Assembly: GCA_019614645.1 (NCBI GenBank)
Contig: JABWDB010000037.1
Coordinates: 1,364,001 to 1,428,000, forward strand
Length of the DNA stretch: 64,000 nucleotides
Origin: Stratiolaelaps scimitus
Lineage: Eukaryota > Arthropoda > Arachnida > Mesostigmata > Laelapidae
Direction of reading: 5' to 3'
Under the pieces are notes generated by a model that was not told the DNA's origin, made no database searches, and worked only from the letters and a program-made list of their open reading frames with translations. Shown here piece after piece: positions 49,776 to 61,124 of the stretch. The first letter of the stretch is position 1; every line of letters begins with the position of its first letter. A program made the translations under genes and the position numbers.

Positions 49776-49870
49776 GTGGCCCCCGACAGATCCTCATAGT
49801 AATACCTAAAAGGTTAAGAGCTGAGGCCTGTCACATAGGGGAGCTGCTCGGGGTCAGCTCGAAAAACAGT
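49776..49870 (+). repeat. SINE-B, 5'-truncated copy
   Basis: Matches the 3' part of SINE-B from gtggcccccgacagatcctc to ggggtcagctcgaaaaacag. It lies 28 bases after a (TA)n tract. Frequent atataata motifs on both sides may be a short target duplication but are too simple to be sure. Confidence 0.9.
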
Positions 49871-50757
49871 TTATATATAATATGCAACAAATCAGCAGGC
49901 TTCGGAACAACTTCACGGAAATAATTAGTGATCATATTATGGATCTTCTACGACTTTGTTATTTTTACTTACTAGCTCATATTCATGATCGTTATCACCA
50001 CAACGAACGCCCTTTGCGTGACACATGTATTTATATTTCACAGAGTGTTACATATGATATGCTGCGGATAACATTAGAATATCTAGTACAATATACTTCT
50101 AGAAAGAGGCAACCGAGCGAGAGCGATGAGATAGCAGGGTGCAAATGTCTTTGCCCCTAAAAGTACGACAATGAAGACGCCCTTATCCCTGGAACATAGG
50201 AGGTTTGAAAAGTTTCCACTTCTCCTCTGCACTGCCACCCTCTTTGTCTGCGATAAGCATGAACGGTAACCTCGGTCTTGGATTGCACTTAGTGAGCATC
50301 AACGCCGAACGATGAAATTCCGCACACTTCGAAACTTGAGAACTCTATGCAAGGGCGGGGTGTGTGGAAGCATCCGAGGATCGAAATTCTGAGAGAGGTA
50401 TTTCCTTCATCTGGATGGAAAAGACTACCTATGCTTATTCGAGGGGCGAGGAGCGTTGAGAGAGGTCCCGCGCTCACGTCGCTCATGAGTCGCTATTTTG
50501 AACATCCACGAGCGACGCCATTGCGACTAAGTCGGCCAGCACCCCCTGCCCCTGCGCTTCTATAGGGCTGCTGGAGTTGGGTGTTTTGTTAAAGATTTGA
50601 ATCTCTATGTAGGAATCGCCCGAAGTAGCTTTTGTTACGTGTTCAGATGAACACGACGGCCAGTTTAGTCATTCCAATGTATTGACAGCTTCTTGTCTGA
50701 TTGTACAATTAGATTGACAGTTTATAAAATCGATAATGCATCTTACGCGAGCGATTT

Positions 50758-51120
50758 CTAATATGAGCCAACATGTATCATGCATCCTCCGAAACCATTG
50801 AAAATAACATTGCCCAGCGTTAGGGAATGAAATGCTATATCGACCCCCAATCTATCTGACCTTTGTGCCTTCACTTCGGCGTCGTTGGTGCCATACGCTA
50901 CTGAAATAGAATTCGGATGTACCACCATTCTCGTCGTGGAACCCTTGATCCGACTTCCATCCGATTCCTGAGCGATCGGCAATGCCACAGATAGAAATGG
51001 GTCCATCCTGATGCCATTTGCGATAACCGAAGCTATCTGTGAGAATCTGGCCTTCTCTCGGTGAGCCATCTCAAATTCGCAAATCTCCTTCTTTGCCAAT
51101 GGATGCCCGAGCGAAAACAA
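50758..51120 (-). other. Unrecognised open frame of 120 codons
   Basis: A single minus-strand frame is open for 120 codons, with an internal ATG at about 51069 preceding roughly 100 codons. Composition is balanced and not driven by simple repeats. No family, signal peptide or membrane segment was recognised. There is no splice or promoter evidence, and it lies antisense within the CASK intron. It may be chance, a decayed insertion or a small nested gene; no function is suggested. Confidence 0.2.
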
Positions 51121-54100
51121 AACACAGCTTGATCTTTATCATTTGCTTAAAACGCACACCCCCATAGGCAATGGTTAGAGGTTATCATCTGCATGCCATT
51201 TTGGCACACAGGCCGAAGCATTGTGTCTATCTCAGCATGCGTTTTCCAGACTCCTATGGTGCATGCGGGTGCCGCCCTCGATTTCGCGAAGTATCGCTTC
51301 GAGTTTTCTTCGAAAGTTTCACAACAACCTGCAGCTCCGCCATGTATTATTATTACTCAACGGATGTCGACGATGCTCGCAGTTCGATGGTGGCCAAAGT
51401 TTGTCCGGGGAATTTTTCAGCCCGAATATGCAAATTCAGCTCGAAATGTAACTTTGTAAACACTGGGATTTGCCCATTTAAAATGCGAGTCTCGGCACTC
51501 TCCTAACCCTGTTATTTTTTGCTCGTCTAAGTAACGAAATATTCTTTCCGTTACGTAAAGGGGGTTGTGTTTTTCTTTCTTGAAGACTAAAAATCGAACA
51601 TGAATCAAAAAGCACATCGATGATCATCCACTGCCCAAAACATTAAGAAACACATGTCGGCTTTTTTGATACATGAGAGCGTGCAGCTGACGAACAAACG
51701 CGAAACCATACGATTCACATTATATAAAATCTGCCAAATACACCCAGTGTCTCTCCATCATATCGTTATTATGAAATAGACGAAAGTTCCTGTAAGTCCC
51801 GCAGGCAACAAGCCAGTATACAGCGTACGCCGAAAACATCAGCAGCACAACCACGTCCACCGGTTGTGTGCTATCCAAGCGTACAATGCCAGACCTCAGC
51901 AGCAATTCAGCAGCTGAATGGGGCGCACCGCTACCCCCCTCAGTCACTATCGGAAATCCCACTCTGAAAACGCCCCTCTCGGCCGACCTCCCGTCCACGA
52001 TGTCTGTGCCTCGATGTGTTTGTGTAGAATGGAAGCCAAGCGTCGTTCACTCGTGCCTGCTCCATCCAAGACCCCCTTGCTGGTTCGTTGCTTGTGTTGG
52101 CACAGTTGGCACAGTCCGACCGTACCCCCGCCCCAACCCCCGCCTCGCTACAACGACTAGCAAGGTAACAGCCAACATGCTATGGCCCATTTGTTTACTT
52201 TGTGTTCAGCTGTTGGTTAGGGAGTTCGTTCGTTGCCTACCTCGTTTGCTCGCCAGGAGTAAAAAGGTGCGGATCGGAGCTCTGTGGATGGAGGATTGGG
52301 GTGGCGTCTCGGGGGGTGGGGGGGGCGAACCCGGAAAACGCTCCGAGGGGTAAAAGTTGTGATAGCTTAGTTTCGCTGTGGCACGTTAGATGTAGCACGG
52401 TTCATCCGAGCCTTCCGTAGGTCTGAGCTGTGGCAATGCTGCTGCTGTTCCTTCTACGCGTCTTTCCGTGTGCTTCGGTCTGTCTGTCTCTTTCCTCATG
52501 GTAGTGTACATGTATGGATGTGCCTACTTTGTTACCCCTTCGGACAGGTTGCACCAGATAGCATCTGTAGCAAGATCAGGTCGATCCGACTAAGTTCGCC
52601 GTCCACTAATGGAACGGTAGCGCGTCGGCAAGTCAGCCAGCTAAGACGACTAACAGAGAGATAGGACGGACTGATGGACGGACGGACGGACGAATGAATG
52701 GATGGATGCGATACATGGGCGGGGGCGAGGAAGTAGTACATGAAGAATACAGCAAGAACTTCTAGCAGCCTTATGCGTGTGCGTAAGTTAACGTAAAAAG
52801 CTCCCGCTTTGGTCCCGTGCGTTTGTGTTCGCCCGAGAGAGAGAGAGACATGACACATCATGTGTGAATTGAATACCGGATGAATGTGATGAACATTTCG
52901 ATGCCCATACAACATATGCTACTTGACCCCGAATATACCTAGGTGGCAATTAAACCCGGCGTGATGTCACAGCTCAGCGGGATGTTAGCGAACCGTCCTA
53001 GTCATTAAATATTCGAAATGTAGCAGCCAACATTTGTTATTAATAGGATCTCACAGCTGGATTCAGATTTGATTTCAGTAGTGCTGCGGGTACATTATCA
53101 TTTTACTGGCATAGACGTTGTCTCACCTCTCTCGAAGTACACCAAGCAACGGGCTGTATTAATTAAATTTGTAAACATTTTTATATTATCTCGTTTCGTG
53201 CCACCGTCACACCGCCATTATATGATTCTCTATGCAGGTTGTTTATGGAAGGCAGCCAAGCGCTGTATAAGAAGCAGAACAGAGGCACCATGTAGTATTT
53301 TGTATTTGTTATGCATACAATGTATATACACATTACATATTATATATAGTGTTTTTGAATTTGTTTAAAGGGAGAAACCATTGAATCAAGTATTCTCAAA
53401 CCGTTCTACAGTTGCGCAAGTGCTGGTCTTTATACAGCTAGGGCCAAGTGGCTAATGAATGAATCCGAGAGAAACTGAGAGAGAGATAGTCACAGAGCGC
53501 AGAAGCGTTTGCCATCACTCGAGTTGTGTTCGTCCTGCCCAGGCGAACCTCAGGCAGCTGTCTTATAGTAGGCTTTAAGCAGCCCTTACCCATGGTGAAC
53601 ACTCTCCCAAGGTGGCGACACCTCGAAGTGAGCCTCTCCCGAATGGACGCGTGCTAAAGCACTATACCAACCACAGCTTTGCCGGTGACCTCGGCCTTGT
53701 AGGACATGCGCTCAGTGATATGCAGCGCGCACCCTACCCTGCGCACACCCGTGATGAGCCTGCGTTAATGCTCGTTTGGCCTTCCGTCTTGCCGACATTC
53801 AACCATAACAGACTCTCTCCCTCTCTCTCTCTCTCTGTGCGTACCTCTCCATGTAGTGGGCAACTCTCCAAACAACATGTTGTCATTGGTCGTCGTGTTT
53901 CTGTGGTATAACATTAGTTGCTGCCGTAGAGCTGTTGTTGTGATCGGACGGTGTTGACTGAACAGCGGGATCCAGTAGAACCACTCATTAAACTGTCTTG
54001 TTCGCAAGGCTACCTCACAGCAAGCACCTGTGGATGGCCCCACCTACAGAGAGCGGAAGACTAGTTTGCACCGTCTTGAGAAGTAGGCCCAGTATCGTCT

Positions 54101-55166
54101 ACTACCGTAGGCACCGTTGGTCCAGCCCTGCTCTGCTCTGTCTCGACCAGCAAGAGCGTTTTCCCCCTAGAGTATAGAGACTACAGTCACCAATGTGAAT
54201 GGTGAGAAGCCAGCCACTGGCCACTGTGGTTACTCTTGGCATTTTGACCACAAGGAACAGCCGGGCGTCTGCAGTCGGCAAAGAAGATGATGAGAGAAGG
54301 CTTCCTCTCGGAACCTTCTCAACAAGGTAAATCTCTCTGCCACCAGAAGAAACGGCGGTTGTCAGTGTCAAGTCAGTGTATGTGACATCATCCAACAACA
54401 AGTGAACTGAATGGGAACTACGCCGTCGTAGATCCTCATGTGATGCGCTTGCTCCATTGAGAGAGAGAGAGAGAGCGACAGAATTCGAATCGAAGCATAC
54501 AGACGTAAAACGTATACTGTCCAATGGTAACATAGGAGAATCGGTGGGAGCGGGTCTCCCCCCAGCCGATTGGTTCCCTTATCATGTCACCGATATCTAC
54601 AGATCAGTGACACTGCCGGGTCTATAGCCATATGAGTTCAGTGACCAACTGTGCCTCGTCGTTCCCCACTCGAATACGATGGTATAGTTCGCCTTCCGTG
54701 TGATGTCACCCCACCCCCCCTTCATCGAGATGTTTTAGCGCCAAATGTTACGGCGGCGGTGGCGGTGGCGATTACGATAGAACACAGTGACACCACGTCG
54801 ATGAGATTCATATGAACATTTCGGCATTTGAAAAAAAACGTTGATATACACTCGTCACCCACTCCAAGTTGAATGATGTCAGCGAGAGGCGAACACAATT
54901 TGTGCAATATATATTTAGGCAGCGATGTGTGAAATTTGTTCCCTCCACCCCCACCTAGGAATCCTTTGACTCAACAGGAGCTCGTCAGCAATTTCTCTTG
55001 TGAATATGTTGAGCAGTCGGCTCGGCGCGTCTGACATCGTCATCGTAATGAGGATACAATATGGGTGATGGTAGTCAAGTGATATCATCTCGTCATCAGA
55101 ACGAGCTTGATGACCCCGACTTGTCCTTTAAACATTGCCTCGCTATGATCCTGTAAGACGTGTTAG

Positions 55167-55282
55167 CCAAGTGTAGCAAAGGGCATACAGCTTGTGTCGC
55201 CGTCGGCAACATGGGCTTGTTCGGCTGGTACAGCTGCCTGGGCCAAGACGGCTCTGATCAGCCGAGCTGTACACACTACAAG
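55167..55282 (+). other. Possible exon-like segment, weak
   Basis: A plus-strand frame rich in C- or G-ending codons and with five Cys codons ends at a consensus donor (aag|gtgagt, 55283). A possible acceptor tag lies at 55164-55166. The segment is 116 bases, not a multiple of three, so it could not be a frame-neutral CASK cassette exon. The upstream pyrimidine tract is poor and the product is not recognised. Confidence 0.2.
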
Positions 55283-55377
55283 GTGAGTCTTCCTGGTCCA
55301 GTTGTCATCGAGTTGTGTGGCGCCGACGACGATTCAGCCATTCGTTTAATTGCCTGCGACTCCCCTCAACTGAATAG

Positions 55378-55427
55378 TACCTTGAGAATTGCGGTTCCTT
55401 TAACAAACCAATAAACCATCACCTTTA
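55378..55427 (+). repeat. SINE-A tail-only fragment
   Basis: Reads ccttgagaattgcggttcct, then ttaacaaaccaataaaccat and cacctttaag, a diverged SINE-A tail without a head. Confidence 0.8.
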
Positions 55428-55732
55428 AGGGTTGATAGCAATAATTTTAAGTTACATTTTGTTTCTGTAACTTAATTACAACCATAATTCGAGTCTATTC
55501 GTATGTGGGAGGGATCCAAGGCTGAGACAGATCCGGACTTCTGCAGCACGGGTGCAATGACGAACGGGTCATGGAAGTGGCCTAAATAAAGGTCCAACCG
55601 GAAGCTTTGTGGTAGCCGTCTTTGCAATGTAAAGGTTTCATATGTTCCTTGACGGACACTAGGTTACCATACACAGTGCGACACCTGCGCGAGTTCAATG
55701 TACGGGTCATATTGAACCTCTGTCTATCAGAA

Positions 55733-55832
55733 GTCAGACGTTGCAGGTTCGAGCCCCGCTGCGTGATGACATATAAGAGAGCTTAAGCATTGCAAAATTA
55801 CAGGTCATTTAATAAACCAATAAACCCTTACC
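55733..55832 (+). repeat. SINE-A copy, head partly preserved
   Basis: Contains gttgcaggttcgagccccgc (B box), acatataagagagcttaagc and the tail ataaaccaataaaccctta. Its tail forms the outer part of the inverted repeat at 55809-56037. Confidence 0.9.
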
Positions 55833-56037
55833 TGTACATGCTATACAGATATTATACGACGGTGTCTTGTTCAGCAGCAGAACCATCTCCCCCTATTTTT
55901 TTTAAATTAAAAAAAAAAATTGTAGTTTTTTTTCAATTTAATTTTTTTTTTAAAGGGAGATGGTTTTGCTGTTGAACAAGACACCGTCGTATAATATCTG
56001 TATAGCATGTACAGGTAAAGGTTTATTGGTTTATTAA
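55809..56037. repeat. 229-bp inverted repeat including a SINE-A tail
   Basis: Arms 55809-55891 and 55955-56037 are 83 bases each and pair with three mismatches counted by eye. They surround a 63-base A/T-rich centre that is itself partly self-complementary. The outer 25 bases of each arm are the SINE-A tail. The inner part (gtacatgctatacagatatt onward, to accatctccc) is not SINE-A. A third partial copy of the innermost motif (cagcagcagacccatctccc) follows at about 56047-56066. Confidence 0.95.
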
Positions 56038-56554
56038 TTTTTTTTCAGCAGCAGACCCATCTCCCTTTAAGTACTATACTACGTAACTCCAACATACGTA
56101 CATGTATTACGCAAAATACATAATATATATGTTGATAAATGGCTGTGTATGAGGTTCACGTCTTTGTGCATGTTTCATTTAATGGTGTTTATAAATAAAT
56201 CAACAACATATAATGAAGTAGAAATGAGAGTGTTAAGAGTATAGGCCACTTGGAAGAGCCTCACAGTGAGGGGGATCGACACCAACGAATCTAGAGCCCT
56301 GTTCAACTGGGCAGGCTGCTTATAAAATCGATGAATTATGCCTGAAGGTAGAGAATATCGGTTCAACCCCTTCCCGGAATGACGATATTCCCCATAATTT
56401 GAAATGGTCGGTCACTACTTGATTATCAGAGAAGCCCCCCTCGACATCGGCCAGTCAAAGGTCTGTCCGTGTCTCTACCCATCCAAACGTGATGATCCAG
56501 GCGATAACGTCGGTATGGGATTAGGGGAGACAGGTTAGATAAACCTATTATGAA

Positions 56555-56627
56555 GCAATGCCGAAACCCGTTGTACCATGGACTGAGTTAAATGTTGGCT
56601 GGGAGTCAGCCCGGAAGATTGATTTAA
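56555..56627 (+). repeat. SINE-C fragment, 3' part
   Basis: Contains gaagcaatgccgaaacccgt, then tgtaccatggactgagttaa and atgttggctgggagtcagcc, ending in cggaag. Confidence 0.8.
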
Positions 56628-56783
56628 GTTAGATAAATGGACCAGATATCGCAGGTCCAAATCCTGACGTGGACCTCAGGGAAGTCTGGATTTTTCCGTT
56701 CGACGTTATTTCTCGCAGTAACACAGCCAACGGATAGGTGGCTAGACGTATCGGATCGTTGAGTATATTGAGCTTAAGGATTT

Positions 56784-56828
56784 AAGGTTTTCAGGCTGAC
56801 TCTCAGCCAACATTTGACGTCCACCGAA
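56784..56828 (-). repeat. SINE-C fragment, short
   Basis: Plus-strand ttttcaggctgactctcagc followed by caacatttgacgtccacc is the SINE-C tail reversed. It sits 155 bases from an opposite-facing SINE-C fragment. Confidence 0.75.
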
Positions 56829-56839
56829 GATCTATTGGG

Positions 56840-56970
56840 CTAACGGCTGAGTCCCTGGCTGTAAAAAGCCAGAGGCCGCAGGTTCGAATCCCGTTGTATG
56901 ACATATAAGAGAAGTTAAGCATTCTATGCAGTTCCTTTAATAAAGCAATGAAGCTTACCTTACCTTACCT
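56840..56970 (+). repeat. SINE-A copy, nearly complete
   Basis: Head gctaacggctgagtccctgg with the arm pair ctggct/agccag, B box gcaggttcgaatcccgttgt, body gagaagttaagcattctatg and a tail ending in repeated taccttacc. Confidence 0.9.
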
Positions 56971-58624
56971 CCATAAAAATATATGTTTTTTTTTGTTCAT
57001 TCAATATTGAATAGTGCTTTCTGTGTATCGGATTGCAGGTATTGTAGCGGCCTTTTAAGGGCCTCCTTCGTGTTTCTGTTTAATGCCGCGAGATCTTGAG
57101 TCCTAAACGAGATTTTGTTTTTCAGTTTGAATAAAGTGATTTTGTTTTATGCTCAGGTGTGGCTCAAGACGACTAAATTGGTGAAAGAAATGCATATCAC
57201 AGCGGACGAACTTACACGAAAACTATAATAGTACGCGGGGTACGTTACAGAGATATCGAGGTGCCAAGTAACCTATGTGAATGACTTATTCCCATGACGA
57301 AACTTCGGTGTCTTCCTTGACTGATACTCGACGGTGCCACTTGTTCATCTACTTATACAGCAAGCACAGAAGTCCATCACCGAGTATTTGGGTCATACAT
57401 CAAGCACAATTTGTAACGCATACGAGTAATTAAAAAATTATATATACAAAAGGAAGAACTCTCGTCACAACCTACCATATTGGCAATTACTACTACAGTT
57501 TAGAAGATATGAGAGATATCATCCCAGGGAGTATACTTCTTCATCTTCGTGTCGCGTTTGGAGACGATTGCACCTTTCAACTCCAAGGCGACGTAAAGCA
57601 GCGACTTCTCTGAGCAGAAAATCGAAGCTTGACCTCTCTGTAAGGACGCCGATTGTAAAAACCACTCTCGTGTAGCAGTATGCATATATTCCGGTGCAAT
57701 CGCACCGAATGCATTGGAGTTCTCTATTAGGATCACTCCAGTGTCCTACTTCGGGCCTACAGACAGTTAGGTGGCCTCCGTTTGTCCAACCATCGAATGC
57801 ATTACTTTAGTGTGATCTGCTCTAATTTCTATGCTTTGTCCGTGTCGCCTCGACGACGAGCGACCGCCACTGCAGCCATCGCTACCGAACGCTGCGCCTG
57901 CCTACCACAGTTGGACCTAGGACAATCAATGGATTATTGTATTTTTAATTAAAATTAGGACATTTTCTTCGATCTACCATTTTTTCGGCAACCTCACAAT
58001 CTACCCCCCCCCCCCCCCTTCTTCGTCACGCAATTAAGCTATCATTCAATCGAATTAGTCACAAAGCAATATATGTGGATACGTCTCCTTCCATCGGTCG
58101 CGGATCTTCAATTCATATACCATGTACTGCTTGTCTATCTGAGATTATCGAAATTATTACTCTTTTTTTATTGCAATAATGACATGAGTGAAACCGTGTT
58201 CTCTACGATGATGATTTCTTTGTGTATTATTATTTTTAGTATTTCAGTTCCGTCCAATCTACGCGAGGCAAATAGAAAATTGTATAGAAAGTAATCTAGT
58301 GTGTGAAATAGCGGTTCGCCAATCTAGCTTGGTAGTATCGTGCACCGACATTTAGGTATAGGATGTCAAACACCAATCAGGTTAATTGGGACGACCGAAT
58401 AGGCGGGTACCTTATTGCCGTAATTGCAAGCGTTCCAAATATAGATTATTACAAACGACGAAGATTTACAGCAGCGGAACAACTCGACGTGTTCGTGACA
58501 CGTTTAGTTCAATAATAATGTGGAAGATCGATACGGAGAGTATGGTGAAAATGGTCTACTTGTGGGCTTATGACGATGCCGTCTAGCTAATTATATTAAA
58601 ATTGACTTTCGTTATTTAATCAGC

Positions 58625-58705
58625 CAGGTCGAGTGCGCCACTTCACGGGACTCGAACCTATATATGTTTACAAGCCTTTCTATGTTTACAAGCAGAGCCA
58701 CGTGG
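58625..58705 (-). repeat. Possible tRNA-related head fragment
   Basis: On the minus strand, taggttcgagtcccgtgaag resembles a B box, with ggctctgcttgtaaac upstream as a weak A-box candidate. A short internal duplication (tatgtttacaagc twice) is present. No tail of families A to D follows. Confidence 0.3.
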
Positions 58706-58724
58706 CAGCAGGATGGGCCAGAGT

Positions 58725-58760
<36 letters not shown>

Positions 58761-59272
58761 GCTTCAGGTTGAGTCGGTTTAGTATTTTTGGGGGTTGGTT
58801 CGATCCGGCTGAGATTTGAAGGATTATTTCTGTAAAAAAAACGTTCCTTTTTTTCTAGTGGTCTCGTAGTGGCAGCCAGCCGCAACCGTAAGCAAAAAGG
58901 GTATCCAGACTCTCAAGCCTGTAAATAACAGGAAATATTTACGTCAATCATAACCATAACAGCGACACGTGCAGATAGTAGAAGCAGTGAACCGTAACTA
59001 CCCGCAAAGGACTATTAGCTCTCAGGCGACGACAAGACAACAACACCTGCATGAAAATTGATTAAGGGCAATAATCAGTAAATGAAATGTCGGCATCGAC
59101 TAATTCTAACCCGGTGGAAGGTATCGCAGCGGGCTTACTCATGTATGGCCCATGAGTCCCCCTCCTGGATGAACCCTGTAGCGCTACTGCCGCGGGACTG
59201 AAGATCCAGAGGAGGATATGTGACTTTAAGGATCACTCGTCGCTTGAAACACCTTTAGGTATAAGCTACACC

Positions 59273-59817
59273 CTGCGGGCATGGCGTGGTGGACAAGGTA
59301 GGCAGTACCAAAAAGGGAGTTTTGTGGAGTCTGAGGTTCAAATCTGAGTGGAGTCATATTTACTTTTATGGGCAGTATCTCCGCAATAAGATTTGTTAAG
59401 TAGTAGTGGCAACTAATGTGGTCTGCGGCATAGTTACCACTGTGCAGAAAGGAAGGCACCGTACACCCCCTGTATGCGTCATAAATACTGCATGTTTACA
59501 TACACGGGGCTTTCTACAGACACCCTATTGATCACAGTAGTTGTTCACAGACGGGAAGTGCACAGAGGTCTTGAGAGATTGGGAGAGAAGGGAAGCAGCT
59601 GAGAGTCAGCTAACCACGTCATGTTCGTACGGTGAGGAGGATGTGTGGTGCTCGTGGCTGGGCTTGTACACATCTCACCACCCTTTACTGAAGTAATGCG
59701 ATAAGCGATACCGGGAAGGGTGGTGCTGTTGAACATCGTCAACAGTTCCATAGGGGGGGCGGCCATGGTGTTGGCATGCATTAGCATGCCAACACCCCCC
59801 CCCTTTAAAAAAAAAAA
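59273..59817 (+). mobile_element. SINE-D: 545-bp A-tailed insertion with 16-bp target duplication
   Basis: The sequence aggtataagctacacc occurs at 59257-59272 and 59818-59833, flanking the insert exactly. The insert begins with a tRNA-like head: A-box-like tggcgtggtggac (about 59283) and B-box-like gaggttcaaatctgag (about 59332). It ends with a perfect hairpin (13-bp arms ggtgttggcatgc / gcatgccaacacc, about 59767-59796), a C run and a 12-base A tail. This is the structure expected of a SINE mobilised by a LINE using A-tail priming, longer than most tRNA SINEs. A minus-strand open frame inside (59545-59787) is probably without meaning. It sits about 100 bases upstream of the CASK exon, leaving the acceptor intact. 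Confidence 0.85.
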
Positions 59818-59931
59818 AGGTATAAGCTACACCAAATTCAAGATCTACGCTAAACTCGAGTTGCCTACCAATGTGTACTCACCCACTCACTCATATTGAG
59901 CTCTCATATCATTTGTGTCACTGATTTGCAG

Positions 59932-60010
59932 GGAATCACCTTAAAAGTCGACGAGGAAGGACGATGTATCGTGGCTCGCATCATGCACGGCGGAATGATC
60001 CATAGACAAG
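59932..60010 (+). CDS. CASK: CASK exon: PDZ domain core
   Basis: This exon continues the PDZ domain of CASK, which binds C-terminal peptides of neurexins and syndecans. Its 79 bases encode [12 protein letters not shown] followed by [14 protein letters not shown] and the first base of the next codon. It contains the GITL carboxylate-binding loop (the GLGF position of PDZ domains) and the strand [14 protein letters not shown], which is almost invariant in CASK across animals. The acceptor is tgatttgcag at 59931 and the donor is CAAG|gtacag at 60011, phase 1. The upstream exon ends in phase 0 at TDEPM, so the join is in frame. The only differences from the vertebrate sequence I recall are in the short loop after GITLK. 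The next PDZ exon (GTLHVGDEI region) was not found before the window ends. Confidence 0.95.
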
Positions 60011-61060
60011 GTACAGTCTTCTCCGAGCGTACTCCTTGATACTAAACAGCAGAGCGTATTTATTAACGTACCCATAGAGGTACGCTCCTATTTCATATAA
60101 TATACACAATAGTTCAACTGAAATTTATCCCAACGCAGCGTATTTATCGAATTTAGCCGAGGCTGAGTGTCTGGTTTTTCGTGCAATAAACCTATCCCTT
60201 TAAAAACTGAGAACTCCATAGTTTGAATGGATCGCAGTACCAGACTCCATGCAAAAACAGAGGGTTAAGCTAGATAGTACGAACGAGCTTCTGTTTGTGG
60301 CCGCTTCGAAACATGAGAGAGAGAGAGAGAGATAGAGAGAAAACCTAATTCTCTCTGTGACCTCCAGCATGGTTCCTCTACGCGGCTAGGCGAGAAGTTA
60401 CTCACAACGGGCCAGACGAAGATCTGAAACAGTGGTACTCTCTATCTCTGCAATAGTTTCGCGTGTGTCTACAATCGTATATGAGTTAGAGCGGATTTTT
60501 AGAAAGTATACTGTATTGTCATCCACGTGGTGTAAGGGCGCAATCTTCACTGATGCTTTAAAGGGTAGCAGTGTGCTTTTGCGTTATTGTACAATCATCC
60601 GGAACGCTTAATTACGATCTGGTCGCATGCGAGGATGCTACATTTCGAAGCGGTTCGAACCCATAAGCTAAAAACTATACAGGTTTAATATAGGACTCGA
60701 AGGGTCGTCGAAGATAAACTACCGTTACTCCGTATATATACTGCCTTTTCTTGTTCATATATATGGCACGGAAGAAGAAGTCGAGGAGGCCCTGGTACAT
60801 CACCAATTTAGCGTTCATTTATTCGCGGCTGAGCTGAACGAAACTACGCCACCGGGTTTACCGAACCAAGAGCGACGAATCGGGTCACCTTTTTCTATCT
60901 ATTATAATATATGAAATCACCACACAGATGTGACTACGGACGGTTAGAGAATTTTATTACGTTTTGTTCATGTATTGTACTCAAAATGATCGCACATCCG
61001 GCCACCGGGAACATAATGGCATTGCGAAATGAAAGCACCTACAAATACACAATCATATAA

Positions 61061-61066
<6 letters not shown>

Positions 61067-61121
<55 letters not shown>
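61067..61121. repeat. (TA)n microsatellite, long
   Basis: About 55 bases of nearly pure TA, one of the longest in the window along with 15438-15498 and 32319-32369. Confidence 0.95.

Positions 61122-61124
<3 letters not shown>

Larger units (their letters stand above)
43627..59931 (+). other. CASK: CASK intron, 16.3 kb, phase 0
   Basis: Starts with gtaagt at 43627 and ends with ctgatttgcag at 59931. It separates codons M and G of the continuous PDZ stretch TDEPM|GITLKV, so the two exons join in frame. The intron holds SINE-A, -B, -C and -D insertions, a 229-bp inverted repeat, (TA)n tracts at about 47020-47042 and 49719-49748, and GA/CT repeats near 48381, 53815, 54460 and 58724. A GC-rich part (about 51870-54700) has several open frames on both strands with no recognisable product. 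Confidence 0.9.

Noticed and set aside
51868..52353. 161-codon plus-strand frame in the CASK intron
   Set aside because: It lies in a locally GC- and C-rich stretch with open frames on both strands, starts at a non-ATG codon and ends in a G-run-coded Gly tract; no family was recognised.
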